Shown here one piece after another: positions 48,263 to 58,674 of a stretch of DNA of 64,000 nt. Origin of the DNA: Campylobacter bilis. GTDB lineage: Bacteria; Campylobacterota; Campylobacteria; Campylobacterales; Campylobacteraceae. Location: positions 82,703-146,702 of the forward strand of contig NZ_WUED01000002.1 in assembly GCF_016806695.1 (NCBI RefSeq), given 5' to 3'. The position numbers and the translations under genes were made by a program. A model generated the notes under the pieces. The model was not told the DNA's origin and did not search any database. It saw only the letters and a program-made list of their open reading frames with translations. Numbering within the stretch: the stretch's first letter is position 1; the number at the start of each line of letters is the position of its first letter.

Positions 48263-50620
48263 ATGATTATGAGATGTGAGCATTGCAGACTTGATTATAA
48301 ACAATCTCAGATGATGGTGTATAAAGATAAATTTTTTTGTTGTAAAGGCTGTCAAAGTGTCTGGGAAATTTTACATGAAAATAAATTGGATGAATTTTAT
48401 GAAAAACTTGGAAATCAGACTTTAAAGCCTGTGAATTTTCAAAATGATATGAAAAATTATGATGAATTTATTACTAAGACAAAAGAGGATTTTAGCGAAA
48501 TTTATCTTATGATCCATGGCATAGAATGCACTGCTTGCATTTGGCTTAATGAGAAGATTTTAACGCGACAAGAAGGGATTTTAGAGCTTGATATGAATCA
48601 TTTAAGTCATAAAATGCGCATTGTTTTTGATGAAAAAAGCATTTCTTTGGTGCAAATTTTAAGACTCATTGAAAGTATAGGTTATAAAGCAAGTGCTTAT
48701 GATCCTACTAAGACTTCTAAAAAGGCGGATTTATTAAAAAGAAAATTTTATTCCCAGCTTGTAGTAGCTGTTGCTTGCGTGATGAATATCATGTGGATTG
48801 CTGTAGCAAAGTATGCAGGATTGTTTACAGGTATGGATAAAGATATTAAAGATATTTTAAATTTTGCAGAATTTATTCTTTGTTCTCCAGTACTTTTTTA
48901 TACAGGATCTCATTTTTATAAAAGTGCTTTTAAAAGTCTTAAAATGCGTACTTTGAGTATGGATGTATTGGTGATTAGTGGGGCAAGCTTGGCTTATGTT
49001 TATTCTTTATGGGCAATGTTTTTTAGAATAGGTGAGGTGTATTTTGACTCTGTGGCTATGATAGTTTGCTTTGTGTTTATAGGCAAATATCTTGAAATGT
49101 TTAGTAAAAAACGTGCTTTAGATACTATAGATGGTTTAAATGATTTTTTACAAAATGAAGTTTTGGTTTTTAATGGTGAGGAATTTAAACTTAAAGAAGT
49201 GCAAAAGGTGTGTATAGGCGATACGATTTTATTAAAAACAGGTGATAAAGTTTTAATTGATGGTATTTGTACAAGTGGAGAAATTAGCATGGATACCTCT
49301 TCTTTAAACGGAGAAAATATCCCAAAGCTTGTACAAAAAAATGATGCAATTTTTTCAGCGTGTATAGTGCTTGATGGAAGTGCGCAATATAAGGCGACAA
49401 AACTTTATAAAGATTCTAAATTAAGTAAGATTATCCAACTTTTAGAATTTGCTAATTCTAAAAAAGCAAAGCTTGAAAGTTTGGTAAATAATCTTTTGGT
49501 TTATTTTTCAAGAACAGTTTTATTTTTGGCTTTGCTTTGCTTTGCTTTTGCTTGGTTTTATCGAGGGCTTGATTTTGAAAATTCCTTGGTTAATGCGATT
49601 TCGGTGTTGATTATTGCTTGTCCTTGTGCTTTGGCTTTGGCAACACCTGTTAGTAATCTTGTGGCTTTAGGAAGGGCTTTGAAAAAACATATTTTATTTA
49701 AAAGCGCTAGTGTTATAGAAGATCTTAGTAAGTGTAATTGTGTGGTGTTTGACAAAACAGGTATTTTAACTAAAATTCAATTAGAACTTAAAGAAGTTTT
49801 TTTAGATAAGCAAATTGATTTGGATGAATTTTATAATTTTATCAAGCTTTCTAAGCATCCTATCTCTCAAAATATTGCTTCGTATTTGAAAAAAAAAGGA
49901 GCTAAAGATTTGAATTTGAATTTTGAAAAACTTGTAAATGTTCAAGCTAAAGGTTTAAGTGCTTTTTTAGAGGGAAAGTCGTTTTTGGGTGGGAGTTGTA
50001 GATTTTTACAAGAAAGAGATATTTTGGTTAAGGATTCTGAAAATACGCATTTTGTTTTTGCTAAAGAAGGAAAAGTTTTAGCCTTTTTTGAATTTAATAG
50101 TATTTTAAGAGAGGGGGCTAAAGAACTTATTGATTATTTAAAAAAAGAAAAAAAAGAACTTATGATACTTAGCGGTGATCATCAAAAAGCTGTAGAAAAA
50201 GTCGCTAAAGAGTTGCAAATTCAAAATTTCAAAGCTTCTTGTTTGCCTGAAGATAAAATGAAAACCATTGAAAATTTAAGTAAAAAATATAAGGTTTTAT
50301 TTGTAGGTGATGGGGTAAATGATGCTTTGGCATTAAAATACGCTACTGTTTCTATGACTTTAAGAGAAGGTAGTGATTTGGCTATAGAAAGCAGTGATAT
50401 TTTACTTTTAAAAAATGATTTATTTTCTTTGAAAAAGGCGATTAAATTATCTAAAAATACTTTTAAGGTGATTAAGCAAAATCTTGCTTTTTCTTTAGTT
50501 TATAATGCTTGTACTATACCTTTGGCTTTTTTTGGTATGATAAATCCTTTATTTGCTGCTGTTTCTATGTCTTTTAGTAGTATAATAGTTATTTTAAATG
50601 CTTTAAGGATTAAAGAATGA
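48263..50620 (+). CDS. ccoI: Copper-translocating P-type ATPase CcoI/FixI
   Basis: Delivers copper for assembly of the cbb3-type cytochrome c oxidase. 785 residues. A Cys-rich N-terminal zinc-finger-like segment (CEHCRLDYK...FFCCKGC), an HMA-like domain with IECTACIW, the CPC motif [15 protein letters not shown], phosphorylation site DKTGILT (Ile in place of the usual Thr after DKTG), and [11 protein letters not shown]. The N-terminal extra domain and ccoS next to it separate it from CopA. An alternative ATG lies at 48269. Confidence 0.9.
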   Translation: MIMRCEHCRLDYKQSQMMVYKDKFFCCKGCQSVWEILHENKLDEFYEKLGNQTLKPVNFQNDMKNYDEFITKTKEDFSEIYLMIHGIECTACIWLNEKILTRQEGILELDMNHLSHKMRIVFDEKSISLVQILRLIESIGYKASAYDPTKTSKKADLLKRKFYSQLVVAVACVMNIMWIAVAKYAGLFTGMDKDIKDILNFAEFILCSPVLFYTGSHFYKSAFKSLKMRTLSMDVLVISGASLAYVYSLWAMFFRIGEVYFDSVAMIVCFVFIGKYLEMFSKKRALDTIDGLNDFLQNEVLVFNGEEFKLKEVQKVCIGDTILLKTGDKVLIDGICTSGEISMDTSSLNGENIPKLVQKNDAIFSACIVLDGSAQYKATKLYKDSKLSKIIQLLEFANSKKAKLESLVNNLLVYFSRTVLFLALLCFAFAWFYRGLDFENSLVNAISVLIIACPCALALATPVSNLVALGRALKKHILFKSASVIEDLSKCNCVVFDKTGILTKIQLELKEVFLDKQIDLDEFYNFIKLSKHPISQNIASYLKKKGAKDLNLNFEKLVNVQAKGLSAFLEGKSFLGGSCRFLQERDILVKDSENTHFVFAKEGKVLAFFEFNSILREGAKELIDYLKKEKKELMILSGDHQKAVEKVAKELQIQNFKASCLPEDKMKTIENLSKKYKVLFVGDGVNDALALKYATVSMTLREGSDLAIESSDILLLKNDLFSLKKAIKLSKNTFKVIKQNLAFSLVYNACTIPLAFFGMINPLFAAVSMSFSSIIVILNALRIKE

Positions 50621-50823
50621 ATAATGTAATTATGATGATGATAGGGGTTTCAATTCTTATATTTTTTATTGTTTTAGCGGCTTTGCTTTGGGGGATTAAA
50701 AGCAAGCAATTTGACGATGATTATAAATTTACAACTTTAAATGACGATGAAGACGCCTTGCATGATGCTATAATGCTTGAAAAACGCAAAAAAGATCTTT
50801 TAGATAAGCAGAGGCTTTCTTAA
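50617..50823 (+). CDS. ccoS: cbb3 oxidase maturation protein CcoS
   Basis: 68 residues with one N-terminal membrane helix (about 5-25, IGVSILIFFIVLAALLWGIKS) followed by the family motif QFDD. CcoS is needed for heme/copper insertion into cbb3 oxidase. Overlaps ccoI by 4 bp (ATGA). Confidence 0.9.
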   Translation: MNNVIMMMIGVSILIFFIVLAALLWGIKSKQFDDDYKFTTLNDDEDALHDAIMLEKRKKDLLDKQRLS

Positions 50824-50835
50824 GAAAGCCTAAAA

Positions 50836-51138
50836 TTATTTTAAAGTTTCGATGTATTGTGCAATGGCTTGTAAATCAGCTTCACTTAAAGAAGCCAATT
50901 GGGTTTTCATAATGATGCCTTGACCGAATTTATTTCTTGTTCCTGCTTTGTATTCTTTAAGTGCTTGAGTGATTTCTTCTGAGCTTAAAGTATTAAGTGC
51001 AGGGACTTTGTTTAGATAAACTTTATCAGCTTTGGCACCATGGCATACAGCACACTTTTTAAATAGTGTAGCTCCATCCGCACCAAAAGCTGAAACGCCA
51101 AGACATGCTAAAGCAGAAACTGCTAATAATTTTCTCAT
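50836..51138 (-). CDS. Small soluble periplasmic c-type cytochrome
   Basis: 100 residues. Signal peptide (1-19, ending SAFGA), one CxxCH heme site in FKKCAVCHGAKADK (about 28-32), and a distal Met in IIMKTQL. Class I cytochrome c, probable electron carrier between bc1 and the cbb3 oxidase. Matches Cj1153, which I remember as the bc1 electron acceptor. ATG follows AAGGAGAAAAT. Confidence 0.92.
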   Translation of the reverse strand: MRKLLAVSALACLGVSAFGADGATLFKKCAVCHGAKADKVYLNKVPALNTLSSEEITQALKEYKAGTRNKFGQGIIMKTQLASLSEADLQAIAQYIETLK

Positions 51139-51248
51139 TATTTTCTCCTTATGAAAATTTTAGATTACTCAGATATTATATAGCTTTATTTTTATAAAAT
51201 TCTTAAGAATTAAAAGATGATATTTATTTTCTTTTTAAAAAGCTATAT

Positions 51249-51254
51249 TATAAT
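51249..51254 (+). promoter_or_regulatory. -10 box placed 7 bp before gmhB: possible leaderless mRNA
   Basis: TATAAT ends 7 bases before ATG 51262, and no Shine-Dalgarno lies between them (ATTTCTT). Transcription would begin at or next to the A of the ATG. Confidence 0.45.
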
Positions 51255-51261
51255 ATTTCTT

Positions 51262-51783
51262 ATGAAAACAAAAGCATTATTTTTGGATAGAGATGGTATT
51301 ATAAATATAGATAAAAAATATGTTTATAAGATAGAAGATTTTGAATTTTGTGATGGAATTTTCGAACTTTGTAGGTATTTTTTAGATAAAGATTATTTAC
51401 TATTTGTAGTAACAAATCAATCAGGTATTGCAAGAGGGTATTATAAGCAAAGTGATTTTTTTGCACTGTGTGATTTTATGTTGAAAGAATTTCAAGAACA
51501 TAATGTTAAAATAACAAAAATTTATCATTGCCCGCATTTAGAAGGCTGTGAGTGTCGCAAACCTAAAGCTGGAATGTTTTTAAAAGCTAGGGATGAATTT
51601 AGAATTGATATGCAAAATTCTGTTTTCATAGGGGATAATTTAAGTGACATGCAAGCAGGAAAAAATGCACAAATAAAGACTTTGTTTTTAGTTAATAAAG
51701 AAAAACAAGAGGCTAGTTTTTTTAAGCAATTTAATGATTTAAAAGCAATTTTGAATTTTTTAAAAGAGAAGGAAGATAAATGA
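51262..51783 (+). CDS. gmhB: D,D-heptose 1,7-bisphosphate phosphatase
   Basis: Removes the C7 phosphate in ADP-heptose synthesis for the LOS inner core. 173 residues from ATG 51262 (MKTKALFLDRDG); the upstream GTG/ATG-like extension from 51217 is hydrophobic junk. HAD motif DRDGIINID, VVTNQSGIARG, the zinc loop CPHLEGCECRKP, and GDNLSDMQAG are all present. Overlaps hldD by 4 bp. Confidence 0.94.
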   Translation: MKTKALFLDRDGIINIDKKYVYKIEDFEFCDGIFELCRYFLDKDYLLFVVTNQSGIARGYYKQSDFFALCDFMLKEFQEHNVKITKIYHCPHLEGCECRKPKAGMFLKARDEFRIDMQNSVFIGDNLSDMQAGKNAQIKTLFLVNKEKQEASFFKQFNDLKAILNFLKEKEDK

Positions 51784-52733
51784 AAATAGCAATCACAGGT
51801 GGTGCAGGATTTATAGGATCGCAACTTGCTTTGCATTTACAAGATGAACATGAAATTTTAATTATAGATAAAATGCGTAGTAGTGCGGTTTTTGAAAATG
51901 GAAATTTGCAAAGTTTTGGACATTTTAAAAATTTGCTTGAATTTGATGGAGAGCTTTTTGTAGGTGATATTAATGATGAGAAAGTTTTTGAAAAAATAGA
52001 GGCTTTTAAACCTGAAGTGATCTTTCATCAAGCGGCCATTTCAGATACTACAGTTTTTGATCAAACTAAGGTTTTGCAAACAAATCTTAATACTTTTAAA
52101 GATTTTATAGAACTTAGTATAAAGCTTCATGCAAAATTAGTTTATGCAAGTTCAGCTTCTGTTTATGGTGATGCTATAAGTCCTCAAACTGTAGGAAAAG
52201 ATGAAGAACCTAAAAATCCTTATGCTTTTTCTAAGCTTATGATGGATAAATTAGCCAAAAAATATTATGATAAAGCTCATTTAGTAGGACTTAGGTACTT
52301 TAATGTTTATGGTAAAGGGGAGTTTTATAAAAACAAAACTGCTTCTATGGTTTTGCAATTTGCCCATCAAATTTTAGCGGGAAAAAATCCGCGTTTGTTT
52401 GAAGGGAGTGATAAAATTTATAGAGATTTTACTTATATTAAAGACGTTATTAATGCTAATTTAATAGCTCTTGAGTCAAAATGTGGGGTTTATAATGTAG
52501 GAAGTGGTAAGGCAAGAACCTTCCAGGATATAGTAGATATTTTACAAAAAGAGCTTAATACTCATTTATCTTGTGAATATATCCTTAATCCTTATGTTAA
52601 ATCTTATCAATTTCATACTCAGGCTAAACTTGATCAAACTTGGGCTTATAAGCCTCAATTTGGTCTTGAAGAAGGGATAAAAGATTATCTAGTAGAGATA
52701 AGAAGGCTTTTTGAAAAGGAAGTAAATGCTTGA
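51780..52733 (+). CDS. hldD: ADP-L-glycero-D-manno-heptose 6-epimerase
   Basis: Epimerises ADP-D,D-heptose to the L,D form used by WaaC/WaaF. 317 residues, extended SDR fold: [14 protein letters not shown], catalytic [10 protein letters not shown] (Tyr/Lys), FNVYGKGE and RDFTYIKDV. Overlaps hldE by 8 bp. Confidence 0.95.
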   Translation: MKIAITGGAGFIGSQLALHLQDEHEILIIDKMRSSAVFENGNLQSFGHFKNLLEFDGELFVGDINDEKVFEKIEAFKPEVIFHQAAISDTTVFDQTKVLQTNLNTFKDFIELSIKLHAKLVYASSASVYGDAISPQTVGKDEEPKNPYAFSKLMMDKLAKKYYDKAHLVGLRYFNVYGKGEFYKNKTASMVLQFAHQILAGKNPRLFEGSDKIYRDFTYIKDVINANLIALESKCGVYNVGSGKARTFQDIVDILQKELNTHLSCEYILNPYVKSYQFHTQAKLDQTWAYKPQFGLEEGIKDYLVEIRRLFEKEVNA

Positions 52734-54108
52734 TTTTTTAAGTAAGCAAAAACCTAAAATTTTGGTTGTAGGGGATTTTATGGTGGATAATTACATTTGG
52801 TGTGATTGTTCACGTGTAAGTCCTGAAGCTCCTGTTTTGGTGGCAAAAACTTTAAAAAAAGACAAAAGACTTGGTGGCGCTGCAAATGTTTATGTCAATT
52901 TAAAAAGTCTTGGAGCTGAGGTTTTTTCACTAGGAGTTGTAGGAGATGATGAGGGAGGGAATTTTTTAAAAAAGAATTTAAAAGGAGAGTTTTTGACTCA
53001 AAAAGGACGTAAAACCCCTTTTAAAAACCGTATTATGGCACATAATCAGCAAGTTTTAAGGCTTGATGAAGAAGATGTAAGTGTGATTTTGCTTGAAGAT
53101 GAGCTTATAGCTTTGTTTAATAAAAAAATTAAAGATTTTACAGCTGTAGTTTTAAGCGATTATGCTAAGGGCGTTTTAACGCCCAAGGTCTGTCAGGCTA
53201 TGATAGAGAAGTCAAATGCTTTAAATATCCCTATTTTAGTCGATCCTAAAGGCAATGATTTTACTAAATATAGTGGTGCGACTTTACTTACACCTAATAA
53301 AAAAGAAGCTTTGCAAGTTTTGAAATTTGATAATTTAGAGGGCGAGAATTTAGCAAAAGGTATTAAAAAATTAAAAGATAATTTTTCTTTGCGTTATTCT
53401 ATTATCACGCTTTCAGAAGCTGGTATCGCCTTTTTTGATGAGAGTTTGCATATAGTTCCTGCTAAGGCTTTAGAAGTTTACGATGTAACAGGTGCAGGCG
53501 ATAGTGTGATTGCTGTTTTAGCTTTTTGTTTAGCTAGTGGGATTGAAATCTTAAAAGCTTGCGAGATTGCAAATGAAGCTGCTGCAGTGGTGGTGAGTAA
53601 AATAGGTAGCGTGAGTGTCAGTTTTGATGAAATTCAGAGTTTTAAACAAATGAATTTTGAAAAAAAGATTAAAACTAAAGAAGAGCTTTTAAAGATTTTA
53701 AAACAAAGCAATAAAAAGGTTGTTTTTACAAATGGCTGTTTTGATATAGTGCATTTTGGGCATATTAAATATCTTGAAAAAGCTAAGAGACTTGGAGATC
53801 TTTTAGTAGTAGGTTTAAATTCAGATGCAAGTGTAAAAAGATTAAAGGGCCATAAACGTCCTATTAATGCACAGTTTCAAAGGGCTTGTATGCTAGGGGC
53901 TTTTTATTTTGTGGATTTTGTTGTGATTTTTGATGAGGATACGCCTTTAGAACTTATAAGTTTTTTAAAACCTGATATTTTGGTTAAAGGTGCTGATTAT
54001 AAAGACAAGCTTATAGTAGGTGCTGATTTGGTTTCAAGAGTTGAGTTGATAGACTTTGAAGAGGGTTTTAGTACAAGCAATATTATAGAAAAAATAAAGG
54101 ATAAATAA
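52726..54108 (+). CDS. hldE: Bifunctional heptose-7-P kinase / heptose-1-P adenylyltransferase
   Basis: 460 residues. N-terminal PfkB-type kinase (about 1-310): [15 protein letters not shown], and the [14 protein letters not shown] catalytic motif. C-terminal nucleotidyltransferase (about 325-460): [21 protein letters not shown] with the HxGH motif. Both active sites are intact. One-base overlap with gmhA. Confidence 0.96.
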   Translation: MLDFLSKQKPKILVVGDFMVDNYIWCDCSRVSPEAPVLVAKTLKKDKRLGGAANVYVNLKSLGAEVFSLGVVGDDEGGNFLKKNLKGEFLTQKGRKTPFKNRIMAHNQQVLRLDEEDVSVILLEDELIALFNKKIKDFTAVVLSDYAKGVLTPKVCQAMIEKSNALNIPILVDPKGNDFTKYSGATLLTPNKKEALQVLKFDNLEGENLAKGIKKLKDNFSLRYSIITLSEAGIAFFDESLHIVPAKALEVYDVTGAGDSVIAVLAFCLASGIEILKACEIANEAAAVVVSKIGSVSVSFDEIQSFKQMNFEKKIKTKEELLKILKQSNKKVVFTNGCFDIVHFGHIKYLEKAKRLGDLLVVGLNSDASVKRLKGHKRPINAQFQRACMLGAFYFVDFVVIFDEDTPLELISFLKPDILVKGADYKDKLIVGADLVSRVELIDFEEGFSTSNIIEKIKDK

Positions 54109-54668
54109 TGATAGATTTAGTAGAAAAAGAATGGCAAGAACATAAGAAAATTTTAGAAGCAAGTGAAATTTTAAAAGGACAAATTGCAAAAGTAGGGGAG
54201 CTTTTGTGTGAGAATTTAGAAAAAGACAGAAATATTTTAATTTGTGGTAATGGCGGTAGTGCGGCTGATTCTCAGCATTTTGCAACCGAGTTGAGTGGAC
54301 GTTATAAAAAAGAGCGTAGGGCTTTAGCAGGGATTGCTTTAACGACTGATACTTCAGCTTTGACTGCTATAGGAAATGATTATGGCTTTGAGTTTGTTTT
54401 TTCAAGGCAAATTGAAGCTTTAGCAAGGGAAAATGATGTTTTAATCGGTATTTCAACTAGTGGAAAAAGTCCTAATGTTTTAGAGGCTTTTAAAAAAGCT
54501 AAGGAATTAAATATGCTTTGCATAGGGCTTAGCGGGAAAGGTGGAGGATTGATGAACAAGCTTTGCGATTATAATCTTGTTGTGCCTAGTGATGATACGG
54601 CTAGAATTCAAGAAATGCATATTTTAATCTTGCATACTCTTTGTCAAATGGTAGATGAAAGATTTTAG
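54108..54668 (+). CDS. gmhA: Sedoheptulose-7-phosphate isomerase
   Basis: First step of ADP-heptose synthesis. 186 residues; SIS domain with [38 protein letters not shown] and the zinc/active-site QEMHILILH. Last gene of the gmhB-hldD-hldE-gmhA operon; it then meets the convergent sialic acid operon. Confidence 0.96.
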   Translation: MIDLVEKEWQEHKKILEASEILKGQIAKVGELLCENLEKDRNILICGNGGSAADSQHFATELSGRYKKERRALAGIALTTDTSALTAIGNDYGFEFVFSRQIEALARENDVLIGISTSGKSPNVLEAFKKAKELNMLCIGLSGKGGGLMNKLCDYNLVVPSDDTARIQEMHILILHTLCQMVDERF

Positions 54669-54701
54669 AAATATTTTAAAATAAAAAGTATTTTAAGAAT
54701 G

Positions 54702-54755
54702 AAATAGTGATTAATTACTCAATATTTTTAAATTTTTTGAGTTTTATCACTATTT
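54702..54755. terminator. Bidirectional terminator between gmhA and neuA
   Basis: Nested inverted repeats AAATAGTGAT/ATCACTATTT and ACTCAA/TTGAGT around an A/T loop, placed between two convergent operons and overlapping the neuA stop. Confidence 0.55.
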
Positions 54756-55434
54756 ATGTTTTAGTTTGTCTTGATTTGAGAATTTCTTCAGCTTTTTTTA
54801 AATCATTAAGATTGTCTATGTCTAAACTTGCAATTTCATCCATTAAAAAATGCTTTGTGTTTTTTTGTAAAAAGCTGGGTTTTTTTAAAAATTTTTTTAT
54901 ATTTAAAATATAAATAGCACCATTACTCATATAAGTTTTGGGTAGCTTTTGTCTTGGCATAAAAGCGTAATTGTCGTTGCAAATTCCTTTTAAATTATTG
55001 TTTTTGTCACAGATAAAAGCTTTTAAAATTTTATTATCGTATGCACATACACTGATTAAAGCATCGGCTTTGCTTTGTTGATAAAGTTTGAAAGCTTCAT
55101 TGATGTGAGTATGATTTCTTAAAGGTGAGGTTGGTTGAAGTAAGATTACATTTTCGTAATTTTTATAAAATTCCAAAGCATGTAAAAGCACTTTATCGCT
55201 TGTAGTATCATCTTTGGCCAAATCGCTTGGGCGTTTTAGGCATTGAACATTTTTAGCTTTAGCGTATTCTAAAATTTCATCATTATCGCTGCTTACAAGT
55301 ATTTTGTCTATGTATTGGGAATTTTGTGCTGCTCTGATGGTATAATAAATTAAAGGATGTTCATTAAGCAAAGCCAGATTTTTCTTTTTAATGCCTTTAG
55401 AGCCCCCACGAGCAGGAATAATAGCTAAAGTCAT
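54754..55434 (-). CDS. neuA: CMP-N-acetylneuraminic acid synthetase
   Basis: Activates Neu5Ac to CMP-Neu5Ac, the donor for the sialyltransferase. 226 residues from ATG 55434 ([15 protein letters not shown]). Motifs: [23 protein letters not shown], and YMSNGAIYI. The start is 2 bp after a 27-codon ORF. Here neuA is separate; in C. jejuni LOS classes A and C it is often fused to cgtA. Confidence 0.94.
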   Translation of the reverse strand: MTLAIIPARGGSKGIKKKNLALLNEHPLIYYTIRAAQNSQYIDKILVSSDNDEILEYAKAKNVQCLKRPSDLAKDDTTSDKVLLHALEFYKNYENVILLQPTSPLRNHTHINEAFKLYQQSKADALISVCAYDNKILKAFICDKNNNLKGICNDNYAFMPRQKLPKTYMSNGAIYILNIKKFLKKPSFLQKNTKHFLMDEIASLDIDNLNDLKKAEEILKSRQTKT

Positions 55435-55436
55435 TT

Positions 55437-55520
55437 TTAATCCATGAAATTGCAAAGATTTAAAGTGGGTTTAAGATCTTTGGTTTTATTGTTATAGTAT
55501 GTTTTTTTAAAAGTCTTCAT
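55437..55520 (-). CDS. 27-codon ORF between neuC and neuA
   Basis: ATG at 55520 overlaps the neuC stop (ATGA), and its TAA ends 2 bp before the neuA ATG. The predicted peptide ([20 protein letters not shown]..., rich in Lys/Asn/Thr) matches nothing I recognise. It may be the residue of a removed gene such as the cgtA half of a cgtA-neuA fusion, or a translational bridge. Confidence 0.35.
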   Translation of the reverse strand: MKTFKKTYYNNKTKDLKPTLNLCNFMD

Positions 55521-56635
55521 TGTAGGTCTTTAAAAATCTTTTGTTTATTAATTTCAAAAAATACACCACTTTGTAAATATTTAAAAAACAATTTTGAACT
55601 GTCTAAAATCTCTAATTTAGTATTAAATAAGTCTTGCTTTTTATGGATGCTATTGATTGCATTTAGAATTTCTTGTGTGTTTGCTTTCACATTGAGCGTG
55701 TTTTTACTGCCTAATCTTCCATTTTGCCTTGTACCTACTAATATGCCTGCTGTTTTTAAATATAAAGCTTCTTTTAAAATACAGCTTGAATTGCCTATAA
55801 TAAAATCAGCATGCTTTAAAAGAGTTATAAAATACTCAAAACGTAAAGAAGGAAAGAGTTTAAATCTAGGATCATCTTTAAATCTTTCATAGCTTTGCAA
55901 AATCAACTCAAAGCCTAAATCATTATTAGGATAAATTACGATGTAATTTTTAGCGCTTTGTTTTAAAGCTTCTACTAGATTATCAGCTTGTGTTTTTATG
56001 CTTGTAATCTCTGTTGTAACAGGATGAAATACAAGCAAGGCGTAGTCTTTGAAGTTAATATCATAATAGCTTTTTGCTTCATGGAGTGAAATTTTATTAT
56101 TGTTTAAGAGTTCTAAATCAGGCGAGCCTATGATAAAAATAGATTTTTCATCTTCACCAAGTTGGATCAAGCGTTTTTTTGCTTGTTCATCATTTACTAA
56201 ATGAATATGGGTTAGTTTGGATATAGCATGGCGTAAGCTATCATCAATAGTGCCTGAAATTTCGCCTCCTTCAATGTGTGCTACTAAAATATTGTTTAAA
56301 GCACCTACAATAGCAGCTGCTAAAGGTTCTATCCTGTCTCCATGGACTACAATTAAATCAGGATTGATTTCATTAACATATCTTGAAAAACCATCTATTG
56401 TTGCTGCTAATGCTTTGTCGGTTTGATAATATTTATCATAATTTATAAATTCATAAATATTTTTAAAGCCATTTTTGTAAATTTCTTTGACTGTATAGCC
56501 AAAATTTTTACTCAAATGCATGCCTGTTGCAAAGATGAAAAGTTCAAATTCATTTGAATTTTCAACCCTTTGCATCAAAGATCTAATTTTAGAATAATCA
56601 GCCCTAGTGCCTGTGATAAAAAGGATTTTTTTCAC
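55517..56635 (-). CDS. neuC: UDP-N-acetylglucosamine 2-epimerase (hydrolysing)
   Basis: Makes ManNAc from UDP-GlcNAc for sialic acid synthesis. 372 residues starting [20 protein letters not shown]; further motifs are [39 protein letters not shown], and [13 protein letters not shown]. Close to C. jejuni NeuC1 as I remember it. Overlaps neuB by 4 bp. Confidence 0.95.
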   Translation of the reverse strand: MKKILFITGTRADYSKIRSLMQRVENSNEFELFIFATGMHLSKNFGYTVKEIYKNGFKNIYEFINYDKYYQTDKALAATIDGFSRYVNEINPDLIVVHGDRIEPLAAAIVGALNNILVAHIEGGEISGTIDDSLRHAISKLTHIHLVNDEQAKKRLIQLGEDEKSIFIIGSPDLELLNNNKISLHEAKSYYDINFKDYALLVFHPVTTEITSIKTQADNLVEALKQSAKNYIVIYPNNDLGFELILQSYERFKDDPRFKLFPSLRFEYFITLLKHADFIIGNSSCILKEALYLKTAGILVGTRQNGRLGSKNTLNVKANTQEILNAINSIHKKQDLFNTKLEILDSSKLFFKYLQSGVFFEINKQKIFKDLQ

Positions 56636-57672
56636 TCAAAATCCTCATAGCTTAATTGTGTGTCATTGGCTATATCTTTTATTGCTCTTTTATTTAGAAT
56701 TTTTTCAAATTCACTTGCACTAATGCCACCAATACCTGGCCGTTTGACCCAAATATTCTCTTGGGATAAAATTTCACCTTTTTTAATATCTTTAATGCTA
56801 ACAACACTAGCAAAAGCAAAATCAATGGTAACTTGTTCTTCTTTTGTAGCTTTCTTTTCAGCATTAATACCGCGCATAATGGCTATTTGTTCGCTTTGTT
56901 GTATGAGTTCTTTTAAGGCCTTAGTATCCATAGAACATACTATATCAGGCCCTTTTCTGTCTTTAGTATCTGTAAAATGTTTTTCTAATACACAAGCCCC
57001 AAGTGCTGTTGCACCTAGGCAAGCAAGATTATCAGTAGTATGATCACTTAAACCTACCATACAAGAAAATTCTTCTTTAAGTTTAAGCATAGCATTTAAT
57101 CTTACAAGTTTATGCGGGGTTGGATAAAGATTGGTTGTGTGCATTAAGACAAAGGGGATATCATTATCAAGTAGTATTTTTACGGTTGGTTTAATAGTGT
57201 CTATACTATTCATTCCTGTGCTTACTATCATAGGTTTTTTAAAGGCTACGATGTGCTTGATAAGAGGATAATTATTACATTCGCCTGAACCTATTTTAAA
57301 AGCACTAACGCCCATATCTTCAAGCCTGTTTGCAGCTTGACGAGAAAAAGGTGTGCTTAAATACACTAGTCCTAATTTTTCGGTGTATTCTTTAAGGGCT
57401 AATTCATCTTTATAATTTAAAGCACATTTTTGCATGATTTCATAAATACTTATATTAGCATTTCCTGGTATGACCTTTTTTGCAGCTTTACTCATTTCAT
57501 CTTCAATGATGTGAGTTTGGTGCTTGATGATTTTTGCACCAGCATTAAAGGCAGCATCTACCATGATTTTAGCAAGCTCTAAACTGCCATTATGATTGAT
57601 GCCAATTTCAGGTACGATTAAAGGTGCATTTTCTTCATTTATCGTGATATTTTGTATTTTTATTTCTTGCAT
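56632..57672 (-). CDS. neuB: N-acetylneuraminate synthase
   Basis: Condenses ManNAc and PEP into Neu5Ac. 346 residues: TIM-barrel with [48 protein letters not shown], and a C-terminal antifreeze-like SAF domain (about 285-346, [16 protein letters not shown]). Its start overlaps the sialyltransferase gene by 13 bp. Confidence 0.95.
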   Translation of the reverse strand: MQEIKIQNITINEENAPLIVPEIGINHNGSLELAKIMVDAAFNAGAKIIKHQTHIIEDEMSKAAKKVIPGNANISIYEIMQKCALNYKDELALKEYTEKLGLVYLSTPFSRQAANRLEDMGVSAFKIGSGECNNYPLIKHIVAFKKPMIVSTGMNSIDTIKPTVKILLDNDIPFVLMHTTNLYPTPHKLVRLNAMLKLKEEFSCMVGLSDHTTDNLACLGATALGACVLEKHFTDTKDRKGPDIVCSMDTKALKELIQQSEQIAIMRGINAEKKATKEEQVTIDFAFASVVSIKDIKKGEILSQENIWVKRPGIGGISASEFEKILNKRAIKDIANDTQLSYEDFE

Positions 57673-58556
57673 TTTGTTCTCCTTGATCTATAATAATGTT
57701 TTATATCACTAGGTAACCTTAATAAATTTTCTATTAATTTGTAATAAATATTTTCTTTTAACCTAGGTTTTTCACAAATTTCATCGTCTATTGGAAAATT
57801 TTTATAAGCTTCTTTAGAAGGTAGGAGTATGTCTTTGATATAATTGTTTTTTTCTTGTAGTTTAAACGCAGAAGAGCTATGGGGTGCTAGTTCTATGAAA
57901 TTTGCTAAAGGACTATTAGGACATAAGCAATAAAATTTTACTTTGTAAGTTTCTTTTAGAAATTGTAAGGCTTTAATATCGGTGTTTTTGCTGTGTCCAA
58001 AATAATGTGAGTTGTCATTTTTAAAATTAGGTTCTAATTTTAAAAGATTTTTTTGCTTAGTATTAAAAGCATAAGATGAACCATTGTGATAAAAATCAAT
58101 TCCTGTAAGATAGATTTCTTTATAGCCTAGTGCTATGGCTATTGCACACATGTAGATTCCTGAAGTGATTCTTTGATTAAAATAAATTTCATGAAATTTA
58201 AAATAAGCATCAAATTGCTTTAGTTGCTTAAAAAACTCATAGCCTAAATGCACATCAGGGAAATAATTATAGAAATTTTTAGAAAAGTTTGCATTTTCTA
58301 TATTGGTTAGGTTGAAATTAGAGCAGATAATCAATTCAGTTTCGTATTCTTTTTTATCGATTAAATGTTTTAGAGTATAATATTGTTCGAAAAATAAAGT
58401 AGGATTATAAAATACTGCTTTGCATTTTTTACCAAGATAGTATTTATCTTCGAAGTAAAATTGATTGCACCGAAAAACATCGTATTCTAAAGGTAATCTA
58501 GTATAATCAATCTCTTTTAAACTCGGTCCATTTCCCGCAATTATAACTTTTTGCAT
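57660..58556 (-). CDS. cst-II: GT42 alpha-2,3/alpha-2,8-sialyltransferase (Cst-II type)
   Basis: Transfers Neu5Ac to LOS galactose. 298 residues, GT42 fold: [54 protein letters not shown]. Residues known from Cst-II structures are conserved at the same numbers: His188 (GHSKNTD), Arg129, Tyr156 and Tyr162. Position 51 is Asn (VFYNPTLFF), the variant linked to bifunctional alpha-2,3/alpha-2,8 activity; Thr51 forms are monofunctional. The C terminus (from about 240) differs from the Cst-II/III sequences I remember but keeps the basic membrane-binding end [14 protein letters not shown]. Confidence 0.92.
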   Translation of the reverse strand: MQKVIIAGNGPSLKEIDYTRLPLEYDVFRCNQFYFEDKYYLGKKCKAVFYNPTLFFEQYYTLKHLIDKKEYETELIICSNFNLTNIENANFSKNFYNYFPDVHLGYEFFKQLKQFDAYFKFHEIYFNQRITSGIYMCAIAIALGYKEIYLTGIDFYHNGSSYAFNTKQKNLLKLEPNFKNDNSHYFGHSKNTDIKALQFLKETYKVKFYCLCPNSPLANFIELAPHSSSAFKLQEKNNYIKDILLPSKEAYKNFPIDDEICEKPRLKENIYYKLIENLLRLPSDIKHYYRSRRTKCKK

Positions 58557-58584
58557 TTAGAGTCTTTCATATTTATTTTTCGCA

Positions 58585-58590
58585 ATTATA
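58585..58590 (-). promoter_or_regulatory. Predicted promoter of the cst-neuBCA operon
   Basis: TATAAT on the minus strand (GATATAATTGCG), 29 bp upstream of the cst ATG. It suggests that the sialic acid genes have their own transcription start, separate from waaF. Confidence 0.5.
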
Positions 58591-58674
58591 TCTAAGCACA
58601 TTTTATGTTTTAATTAATATTATAAAAATAAAGGCTTAAATATGCTTAAATTTCATTGTGCTATGGCAAAGGTT

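Noticed and set aside
46859..48355. A 498-residue version of Rho with an N-terminal extension
   Set aside because: The extension overlaps the divergent ccoI start and is hydrophobic and unrelated to Rho; ATG 48157 gives the family length of 432.
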